Part shown: piece after piece, positions 54,950-64,000 of the stretch | Layout: every line of letters begins with the position of its first letter | Numbering within the stretch: the first letter of the stretch is position 1 | DNA from: Plasmopara viticola | Taxonomy: Eukaryota; Oomycota; Peronosporomycetes; Peronosporales; Peronosporaceae | DNA: 64,000 bases | Assembly: GCA_001695595.3 (NCBI GenBank) | Contig: MBPM02000067.1 | Coordinates: 186,001 to 250,000, forward strand | Direction: 5' to 3' | Notes under the pieces: generated by a model | Seen by the model: the letters and a program-made list of their open reading frames with translations, nothing else | Databases searched by the model: none | Told to the model about the DNA's origin: nothing | Program-made: the position numbers and the translations under genes

Positions 54950-57900
54950 CGTCAGCATCGACATATTTCAATTCGTGTGTGTAGTTCGAATCAATTACAA
55001 ACCCTGTGTGGGATGGTTGTCATACAATGTTATGACATAGGATGGTTCATACATGAAGGAGACAAGCACCGGAGAAAGCGCTTTGACCACAATAAACCGT
55101 CTATCGAGAATAAATCAGTGCACAAGAGGTTCATCAAATTCTATACTTCCGAATTTTGAACTCACGTTCTTATAAATACATAATTACGGCAACCTCGTTG
55201 CTTTTGATAGTACTTGTCTTCAGTCTAAACCTAAGTCGTTTGGACTGATCCTTAGTGTTTATTATGCCTCAGGATATACAAGACAAATTTGCTGGGCCAC
55301 GAGAAGGTGCAACATTCAGTTGCATAAGAGCCCCACGCAATCAATGCGCATCCGGAGGCATTCTTCAGGCTCTTTTGGTGTTTCCGCATCAACGAATCCG
55401 TCCTTGAAGAAGGATGCCCTGACCAAAGTCGCTCAAGGTGAGCGTGAAGACCTTCATTATATGGTGAGACTGTTGGAGTGAGGATCTTATTTTGTCTTTC
55501 TTCTAAAGGAAGATAAAAGGGAATTCTCTGCTCCGGACAAGAGATGTCAAAACGACCATGATGTTTGCCCTGCTGTGGACGAAGTGGCTCTGGCCGTCTA
55601 AAGATTTGGTAAGCTCGCACGCGAATGATAGCTAAGGCGGCTTTTCTGAGCTAAAGAGTCAGCTGACACAAATATTCTTGAGCTAAGATTGCTATACTTC
55701 CTTGTAATCCGCCAGAAATAACATTCTGTTTAAGTAACTACGTGTATCCTTAACCTCATTTGAGAAGGCTGTCAAAGGGGCATTGGATACCAAGTTCGTC
55801 TTTTAGGCGGCGCAGGTAAAGGGAGTCGGGAGATTCGATCTCCGGGAGGAGGCAAACCGTCGAGTTGTTGGCCAGCATACTGATGCTTCGTCTGCTGTGA
55901 TACTTACTAAACGCGGCTAGGTAATCATCTGTGCTGAGTGTGCCAAGGTTCAAAGATCCGAATTCTAGTGGTCTGTTGTGCCACGGGGAAGCGGCAACAT
56001 GAATTTGGTAAAGGGAGATCTACTAGAGAAGGACCCAGTTCTATCAAGGCTCAGGGAAAAATGAAAGATCGACGAGCCATTAGTATTCTTATCGACTTCG
56101 AGACGTCTACTCTTATCTCTGACGCTCGACTTTATAGTTGTATTTGCCATTAGCTGAGAACCTACGACTAAACTAAGGTGACATTGTCATTGTTTGCTTA
56201 GCGCCAGGAACAAACTAGGCTTCGGTCGGTATAGGTTTAATGTCTTTTGACATAAATTTAACATTGACTTCGATGTGAGGTATGGTCTATGGAGTCACTA
56301 GAGCACCACAAGCCGTTTAAAGATCCAAGAAGTTGGGTACCACTCGCCATACTTCTAGCAGCATTTTTGTGGGTCATGCAGTCACTTTTACCAAAGCGCA
56401 AAAGCCCTACTGGTGCGGATCCTGACCGATTTCACCAAAATGCTGGGCATTGGAGTATTGGAAATGGACACAATCCTGTCGAGGATAGATATTTTTTTAG
56501 CATAGAGTATTATGTAAATCATAGAATGAGGGTCGTAGAAAACGTTCGCTGCATGATAATGTTAGTAAAAATGGCGTCAGCCCAAGCAGTATGGACGCAG
56601 CCCCGTTGCTGGCACGTAAATCAAACTTAGCGATGTTCGTAAATGCAAGACCCTATTTAGAATCAAATCAAGGCATTAGTGGAAGAGGCCCACCGCTTGG
56701 CGCGGAGAGCCACTTAATTACTGAGCGGTGCTTGTAAGTTTGAGCACTCGCTGAATATCATAAGTGGCATGGCTGGCTACAAGCCAAGAGGGTATGGCGA
56801 GGTTTATTACTATGCGTGGAGTGGAACGAAATCCCTAACCAGTGCTCGTACTTGCTGCATGCCGTGCTTGGTATGGTCGGTTTCCGACCAAGACATCAGG
56901 GGCAATGCACCAAGGTAGACACAGCATTAACCGAGCAACGCTTGTCGTAAATAGCGCTCGCTGCATACTTTAATTAGTTCGGTTCGTTTTCAGCCAGCAG
57001 ATCAAGAGCAATGGGGTAAATTGTCAGATATTTACGAACATGTACGTAAAGTGGCGCGTGATCTACAAAATAGCGCTCGTTGTGGATAGTTCTCGCTGTA
57101 TGTCCGTCGTAATATAGTAGTTTTGAGGCCGAGGCGTTCGGACTGCTACTGGTGAAGCGGCACATTTTTTGCTAAGCGGGGGCTCTGATGAGCAAAGCTC
57201 TTCGCATACCGCAATGAAGGCATTGATTGGTCAATGAGCGATCGTGCCGACGCACACCTGACATAGATGGCCTCTTCGAGACCGTCATTTTGTTGAAGAA
57301 AAGACCATGACACATGGAGCTCAACCTGCAGAACAGAGTGTGCGCATTGGCATTACAGCTCATCAGTACCTGCATGAACGTCTCTTCCATACTGGATCCA
57401 ATCTTGACGACGGCGTTGCTTGAGAAATTCTTCATATGACAGTGGTCTCACTGTTCCTATCGAGAAGAGAAAGAGGAAGACGATGTATCAGCGTCATGTG
57501 GCGCACTAAGTGCTCATTGCTATGGTTTCGCACACGATCGATGTGTAGCTGCCCAACCCAGGCCGTATGCTGACGACCTAAGAAAGACATGCACTAGGTG
57601 CCGCAACTCCGAGATTCTCAGACTTTGCCCGACCAGTTCTTAAGTTCTTAGCGCGTGGTCGACTCGCTCGAGAAAACGATTATAGCACTCCGTGCTCGTA
57701 ACTGATAACTGACCCAGCTTCTGGTCGGCTTATCATGCCTGCGCCTGTGACTCGACACCAAAGCTCTAGGGCTCGCTTTACCTGGCCCATGATAGCAAAT
57801 TGATCAACCTACACATGACACTACATCCATTAGAAAATTCCAACCGTGTACACTAAGTCTTTCTAAGATGTAACCTCGGATGGTTTACAAATACTCGCGC

Positions 57901-58325
57901 TCAATTTGGAGCAGTAAATTTATCTGAGGGAAACATATCAGACTACAAAACTTTTCAATCTACAATCTCAAATTGTGTCCTGTAGTTGCTTAACCTTTGA
58001 TTCGAACGTTTCGAAGGGCCTTCTTAGCTTTCAGCTATTTTGTCTTCTTCGTGCCTAAAGACACTAAGTCTCTTCGACACACATAGTCTTCGATTTGTTT
58101 ACGCATTGTAGGACGGTCAACAGCAGCAAGACGCTTGGCAAACTGCCCTCATCACGCCCAGAACCACGATATGCTGACGTCAACGGAGTGCGAGACTTAG
58201 CCAAACCATTCATGTAAAGCAGCGTGTAGTTTGCTTAGACGTGCATAGAATTGCTCAGTGCAAACTCAATGCTAAAAGCGTGCTGCTTCGACGCCTTGAC
58301 TTCTCCGTGCACATGGCGTAAAATG
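54950..58325. other. Repeat-derived desert, no supported gene
   Basis: Frames without recognisable domains: 55620-55252 minus (122 codons, no ATG start); 56023-55756 minus, ending PFDSLLK; and 56289-56630 plus (ATG start, one hydrophobic segment WVPLAILLAAFLWVMQSLL, then degenerate). Several degenerate copies of a GCGCTCGCTGCATG-like motif occur between 56740 and 57090. Confidence 0.5.
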
Positions 58326-58329
58326 TCTC

Positions 58330-58790
58330 AAGCAACACAATTTAATTGCTCTGTATAATCATTGATCTATAGATAGCCTACTGTGTATCTTCCAACGCGA
58401 TCTCGCACAGCAAGGGTCTTGGTCTGAAACAAAACTTCGGAATCCCATGCTGTCTAAAGACACAGTCGAGGAATAGCGCTGCTATTTTGAAAGCGTCCAC
58501 CGCGTCTATATCAGCCACGAAATGAGACTTTCTGCCCAATCACTCTGGAAAAATCCTGAGCCCTTCGGCAGCCAAGTACGAAATCCATTTAGATAAACTA
58601 TTAGCGGCATAATTGCACCACAAAGCCTGTCAATAGTGCGGCCTCATTCGGTGAAGGTTTAAATCACTGGCACAATTCGCACTTACGCACAAATCTGTAA
58701 TTCTACGTATGCAGCTTGAGTCATTATGAGTGGGTGCTTTTTAAGCAATACGTCTTTAAGAAACCGAGATGACCACCAAACGGTGTGTAG
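58330..58790 (-). pseudogene. Ty3/gypsy integrase remnant
   Basis: The minus strand gives the zinc-binding end VRKCELCQ, a stop, FKPSPNEAALLTG and a broken MDFVLG (about 58690-58570). The core follows: GRKSHFVADIDAVDAFKIAA, LFLDCVFRQHGIP (about 58540-58440), as in gypsy integrases (typical xKxAHFxP...FxxVFRxHGLP). The SDRDPRF block is degenerate. Confidence 0.7.
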
Positions 58791-60604
58791 TAAGCTTCCT
58801 TAGCTAAGTACAATCATACCTTTTTTATATTGTAGTAAACCAGCTGGGCTTCTACCAAGGGCCTCTTTGATATCGTACTTTACCGCACCGAAATTATTTA
58901 ATGTGAGGCTTCAGCTCATTTCTACCCAAAGACTCAAGAAGAGCTACGCACATGTCGTCTCACTCATACGCGCCATGGATAACATTCGATACAGATTAGG
59001 ACATGGCTGTGACATGAGCGATGGGTGACGCACTAATGCATCAGGCAAAGCGTAGTGATATACTGGCTTGTACTTTACCTCAAAGTTACACCCCGCAAAA
59101 AAGACTCACTTGCAGCAACTGTTTCGCAGTGCATAGTGACGCATGATAGTTGGAGATTATTAAGGACTTACTGCAAGGTATGCTATTTTCTTTTATATGT
59201 TATTAAAACCTTATCCTGGGTATTGAACAAACCATGATGATTGGATACCGTAAATTAAGGCGCCGCGCGCTTTGCTACTAGTGAAGCTTTGATGTAGATT
59301 AGAAGCGGTATGACGCGGACACTGGTTCGAGTGTGGTTGTTATTTTACAAGATCAGGAACCTCGGTAGTATTGTTAAAGGAATCTAAATAACTTGGCCCG
59401 TCGGTTACTATGTGAACAGCAGAGCTAAGGAAAAAGCCAGTGGTGCCCATAAAAGGGACTTAGAGCGTAATGCGGACTGAGCAGTGCTCGTCAGACGCAC
59501 GCTCGCTGCACGTCATGAATGGCATAAATCGCGTTAGGTCAAGGCGGTACGTTCCACTGCGTGTGGAGCAGCACGTAAACCACTATGCGATGCCCAAAAA
59601 GGTATATTTGCTGTACGCTGGTGACGGTATAGTCAGCATTTAGCCAAGGCAATACTACCAGTCTGGTGGAAAATGCACGTGCGCTACGAAAAGAAGCTCA
59701 CAGGAGGCAATAATTCTTGCCCTATCATTGCGCTTGAATTGTCATGTGCATTACTAAAATCGAGTAATAGCAAATAGCACTCGCTGCAGAGCCTGCTGGT
59801 ACATGTAGAAAGCCACAAATCGAAGCTTGCCGTGGGCAGCGCTCGTTGCATGTCGATTATGGCACAGTTGAGACGTCAGCTTCCTTCTGATAATGGTGGA
59901 GTGTCACATATATCGTTGATCTCTGATGAGCACCGCTCTTCAGTGGACGTTAGTTTGGACGTTGGTGCGTCAATTTATGATCACAACGACATAAAAATAA
60001 GACCGTCAAATACGTTGATGAGAAGACAGTGGCGATAGAGCTCAGAATAAAGCATCGTTTATTGGACTATGCGATACATCAGTAGACAACGGCGCTCGGC
60101 TACATAATCTTATACAAGGAGAGACTTGTACAGTCGGAGGTACGCAAGCCTGAATCCTTTCACACCAGTGTAAGCTTTGCTTAGGCTGGACAGGATGGCC
60201 CTGGCAGATCTATATAAACTCATGAGGCCGACGGCATATGGTCATGCGTCGTGAGGAAGAGATCAACTTATCATCTGAGGTGGTTTTGACAGAGTATTTA
60301 AAACACGGATTGAAACTTTGTGGCTGACGAATTCATCAACAACTTATGTTTTTCGGTACGGAAATAAGAGAAGGTGGCCCAACGAGACTCACCTTCGGCG
60401 CTACCGCCTGATTCGCTTGTCTTTAAAAGCGACATACTACTGTAGATCTAACGAAAAGAGTAGTGTGACGTTATTGATGCAATTTTGTGATGCTCGAGGT
60501 GGGAGTGGTTTAGAAGAAGCAAGTCATCCCATTTTACGACAACGTTATTTCTCAAAAAGACAAATTACAAGTGGTACATCATACATGCTAAAATATAATT
60601 AACT

Positions 60605-60631
60605 CGGCGTGGTCGAGTCTCGACCACGCCG
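60605..60631. repeat. Near-perfect 12-bp stem hairpin
   Basis: CGGCGTGGTCGA, a 3-base loop GTC, then TCGACCACGCCG. It is GC-rich within AT-rich surroundings and lies directly after an open frame ending at 60602. It could be a transposon end, terminator-like structure or recombination relic. Confidence 0.6.
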
Positions 60632-63194
60632 ATTTCTAAAAGGACTTGTTGCAAGACAACAAAGCAGGATGTACAAAATACAGTGCACTCGAGTCAAACT
60701 TTATAAACTTCTCATGCGAGAGAGTTTAATATAAAATTCAAACACAGCCTTTCGAACAATATGCTTTGTCATGCCGTTAGGGCTCTTAAGCGCCTTCAGT
60801 GTTTAGTTGTTTGGTGCCACAGTCATACAGATTCCACAAGGCATTTGAACAGTTGTATCTTGATGCATTTTTTGTTCGTAGTCGTGCAGAGTACCGAAAG
60901 ATGGACGTGATAAACCACATTACCAGCGCGCGAGCGGTTATCGTGTACATGCGCGCGAGCTAGATTGAGATTATGAAGATGAGTGCATCTTAGCCCGGAT
61001 ATAATCTATATTTATTGGAAAGCATGGCTTCGCACAGAATCCGCTATGCTCAAAGGTTTTGGGGATTGACCGGTATTATCGAACACATGAGACTGAGAAG
61101 TTTGACATGGCCATGCTATTCGCTTCCAAAAGCATAGCAGAAAAGGTTTTCAAAAGGACTCACGCCAAGAGGCATATAAAAGTTCAAGAAGACCCCGCCA
61201 TTCTGGCCATACCAGACGGTCGGTGTTGTCTGTGACGCGTCAGATCTGCAATCAGCTTCGTACTGATATAAACCGAGACGGAGAAGCGGAAGTGGCTGAT
61301 GAAGCCTAAAACTTGGCAGCTCAAGACTACCGAGAAAAACTTATCTGCCTATGACAAAGAGCCACTTTGCAATGAAGTATGCTCTCGTCATGCTCATTAC
61401 CCTTTTTTAAATTTTGAGCCATTTAGTGATCCGTACAAACCATCTGTCACTACACAGTCACCAACTCTTGCAGAAAATGTACAGGTGGCTTTTTTTGCGG
61501 AAGTACAAGTAAAAAAAGTATATGATTTTGGCGGATGCGTTATTGCATCACCCACATTATGACCTAGCTTATCTCACAAATTTGATTTTGTCTGTATTGA
61601 AAGCAAATGACTAGTGCGTAGCTCTGCTGAAGCTTTGAGGTGCGATAAGTGTAAGACTTCAGACTGGACAGTATCGGTGCAATTAAGCTCAACACCAAAT
61701 TGGCTCTCACTGGAAGTCGGGCTATTACATTACATAACTTTCAAGGTGGTCTACTACGTGTGGTGGCTCCTTACGATGAGGAAATCAAATACTGCAACTT
61801 CCCGATGCACTTGTTGGAAGCCTTTTGGATTTAAGAAAGGATGTATGGCCGGGTTATTGGTAGCCCAAGCTATGTATACAATGTGCGTTCGTGCGCACAC
61901 ATTAAAACCAGAACAAATGCAACCGCACTATTGACAGGCTTTCCGGTGCCATTGCACTGCTGGCAGTCCATTGATTTAAGTTTTAGTGGCTGGCTTGACA
62001 AAGGACTCAGCAGGTAGAAGATTCTGTTGGCTACTTTAACAAGAGAGCGTATCTATGTGTGGCGGACACATTCGATACACAGCGCACTGTGTCTTTTGAT
62101 AGCATAGACTCTCAGAGTCAATTGTCTGACACTGGAATCTCTGTTTTATGGACTTTTTTTCTCTCGCCCAATCAAGCTCTGAGCCGCTTAGCAGTACGCA
62201 TATCTCAACATGTTGTTTTGCGATACAAGGTTTGCTGAAATCGGCGTATTAGCCAGAATAGAAGCGAGCCTTTTAGTGTGGTAGGTAGAGTACTGTTGAA
62301 TCTGTGCAATTTCCGTTCACACGCGGCATCCAAGACGGAGGGAAGTGTTCTGTCAAATGTGGAATTTAGTTGTGCTCGCCTTGTGTGCACTTTGACGGAA
62401 TGAGCTGCACTCTCTGGGCGACGTTGAAATACAGTCGATCTTGTCGGACGTAGATTCGGTGTTTGGTCACCGGCGGAAATCTTCATATTGCAAGCCGGCT
62501 GGCGGTGGGTACACCTAATTGCTTCACCGGGTTGCCATAACGTGGAACACCTTTCTTTTAAGTTTTGCGACTTTTACGAGCGACTATTTGAGGGATGAAA
62601 GAACAGCATACTAGTAACATTTCAATACGCAATTTATTGATTGCCATGCAAATGATTTATATGTATTGTATTGTATTACGATATCGCGTTGCCAAGTTAT
62701 GCACGTGCTAGGCTCAGTCTGGATAGTCCACGCCATAGAGTAGTGTCCGCATACGTCGGGTTTCGTTCGGCGGGCAGTGCAGCCAGCACCGAGGTCGTGA
62801 GGGTCTTCCATTATTTTGTTTAATTCTGACCTGGTAAGAGCCCAGGTGGCGCCCTGGTGCTGGAGACTGTTGCGTCGAGGGTGGGACTCGTTAAAGACCT
62901 GCAGATACCCGAGAGCACCTGCCCGAAGCGCGCGAGCATTTAGCCCCCGCGCTTGGAAGGAGGGCGTCACCCCAACTTTTTCCGAAAAATGATTTATTTA
63001 TGTTAAAAAAACACGCGGGATTATTTTTCGTTAATAATGTTAGGTTTGTATTGTCATAAGAAAAATATTGCAAATTACTATTGTGTAAAGGATGGCATTT
63101 AAGGAATTCGACGTAATCATGTCGCAAATCGTGCAATCAAAGCTGACTTAATTTCTACTGCCAAACCCAAAAAATTAATTGATCGGAGTCCTAG

Positions 63195-63207
63195 CGACAT
63201 CCATTTT
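63195..63207 (+). promoter_or_regulatory. Possible FPR-type core promoter of the glutathione peroxidase gene
   Basis: CGACATCCATTTT includes CCATTTT, which fits the NCAWTTT half of the oomycete core promoter. It lies about 60 bp upstream of the ATG. The match is short. Confidence 0.3.
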
Positions 63208-63265
63208 GCTGTGATTCGCATTTACCGAAACAAACTTTTTCGCTCTATCCTCGTAATCTACCGCG

Positions 63266-64000
63266 ATGAAGTTACCATCAGGCTACGGCTGCGAGCGCAC
63301 GTACAGCGATGCTAACTCTTCAGTGATCGAAAGCGTTAATGCAGCACGTGACCCCGAGACTTATGCAAACGGCGTACTACGTCCAGCCTCGCAAAATCAA
63401 CAATACCAAAACCTGCCAATGGCTGTCGCTGTACCATTTTCTTCTTCAGCATCCAGCCCCGATCGCGTGCCTTCTGGCGCGGCTCAAATTCGCCGAAAGA
63501 CGGCGCACAGTTTTTCATTTCGCTCGCTTGTAGGCTCTCAATCTATCCGCCTTGCCGATTACGCTGGCAAGCCGCTCTTGATCGTAAATGTGGCGTCGCA
63601 TTGCAACTCTACAACTAAGGCCTACGTGCAGCTTAACGAGCTGGCTCAGCGCTTTCCCGATCTCGTCATCATTGGATGCCCGTGCAACCAATTTGGTCAC
63701 CAGGAAAATCTCAATGGTGAGGAAATTTACCAGAGTTTGCGATATATTCGCCCTGGTGGGGGCTTTGAGCCGGTCTTTCAGCTTACGGAGAAGATTGAGG
63801 TGAATGGCGCGAATGCCCACGCGCTGTTTAATTATCTGCGGATTGCATTGCCTTATCCGTCTGATCGCACACTACTAGATGAAATGTCGACGCCAAGTGG
63901 CGTCTTCTCGCACCCCATGCGCCTCATCTGGATGCCAGTCACGCGCGCTGATGTCAGCTGGAACTTTGAGAAGGTGCGCGATTGTAGTTATGCCAATCTA
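63266..64000 (+). CDS. Glutathione peroxidase, 5' part (runs off the window)
   Basis: A single open frame of 245 codons from the ATG at 63266 to the last base; an in-frame TAA lies just upstream, supporting this start. Residues 1-about 90 are a Ser/Pro/Gln-rich extension without a clear signal peptide. The peroxidase fold starts near SIRLADYAGKPLLIVNVASH. Catalytic residues: C113 in NVASHCNSTT (TGC, so the Cys rather than selenocysteine form), Q142 in CPCNQFGHQEN, and W232 in VSWNFEKV. IRPGGGFEPVFQLTEKIEVN and HALFNYLR follow the animal GPX1-like layout, and no resolving Cys is seen in the usual thiol-peroxidase position (KIEVNG). It reduces hydroperoxides using glutathione or thioredoxin; oxidative-stress defence is inferred from family. 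An insertion (about residues 200-217, TLLDEMSTPSGVFSHP) precedes the conserved IWMPVTRADV. Confidence 0.9.
   Translation, partial: MKLPSGYGCERTYSDANSSVIESVNAARDPETYANGVLRPASQNQQYQNLPMAVAVPFSSSASSPDRVPSGAAQIRRKTAHSFSFRSLVGSQSIRLADYAGKPLLIVNVASHCNSTTKAYVQLNELAQRFPDLVIIGCPCNQFGHQENLNGEEIYQSLRYIRPGGGFEPVFQLTEKIEVNGANAHALFNYLRIALPYPSDRTLLDEMSTPSGVFSHPMRLIWMPVTRADVSWNFEKVRDCSYANL

Larger units (their letters stand above)
58791..63265. other. Repeat-derived desert, no supported gene
   Basis: Scattered short frames only: 60318-60602 plus (no ATG start) ends just before a strong hairpin; 61299-61562 plus has an ATG start and 87 codons without known motifs. Further degenerate GCTCGCTGCATG-like motifs lie near 59496 and 59838. 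Confidence 0.5.

Noticed and set aside
63602..63606. Selenocysteine codon in the glutathione peroxidase
   Set aside because: The active-site codon is TGC (Cys), not TGA.

Overview
The window looks like part of an oomycete nuclear genome, most likely a downy mildew or Phytophthora relative. The basis is compact genes that are intronless or have 50-65 bp introns, eukaryotic families such as VIP1/PPIP5K, Cid1-type nucleotidyltransferase and a RAMA plus PHD protein, and gene islands separated by retrotransposon deserts. No species call is possible from the sequence alone.

Layout. (1) 1-32.0 kb is a retrotransposon nest with no intact host gene. Two Ty1/copia families recur: family 1 (Gag core with RINKFDG, CCHC knuckle, WLVDSGATQHM protease) and family 2 (Gag core with [23 protein letters not shown] protease). 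From 1 to 25.3 kb most elements lie on the minus strand. Each has its 5' LTR on the right and is cut on its left by the 5' LTR of the next element. This gives a staircase Z<V<U<T<R<Q<P<H<{B,E1} (letters are used in the feature list). One insertion is provable: element B (4116-8575) has TG..CA LTR ends and a perfect 5-bp target duplication inside the RT region of H. From 25.3 to 32.0 kb plus-strand copies (AA, W, X, Y) dominate and are more decayed.

(2) 32.0-34.2 kb holds the truncated N-terminus of an unknown gene, then an 8-copy array with a 100-bp unit. (3) 34.2-39.9 kb is a gene island: a four-exon chromatin-type gene with a RAMA domain, a canonical PHD finger and a long Q/E/R coiled coil (minus), divergent from a small PH-domain gene (plus). 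(4) 39.9-48.5 kb is a gene desert with Ty3/gypsy debris. (5) 48.5-54.8 kb is a second compact island: a TUTase-like nucleotidyltransferase, a small EF-hand-like protein, and a convergent VIP1/PPIP5K inositol pyrophosphate kinase/phosphatase. (6) 54.8-63.3 kb is another desert with gypsy integrase remains. (7) 63.27 kb to the end is the 5' part of a glutathione peroxidase gene that runs off the window.

The strongest points for follow-up are: the primer-binding site of the copia elements, which is complementary to the anticodon arm of initiator tRNA-Met and contains the gag start codon; the nested staircase, which predicts the content of the unseen left flank; and the RAMA-PHD protein, a candidate chromatin reader in a lineage where N6-methyladenine has been reported. 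The host genes are adjacent but no shared pathway among them is evident.
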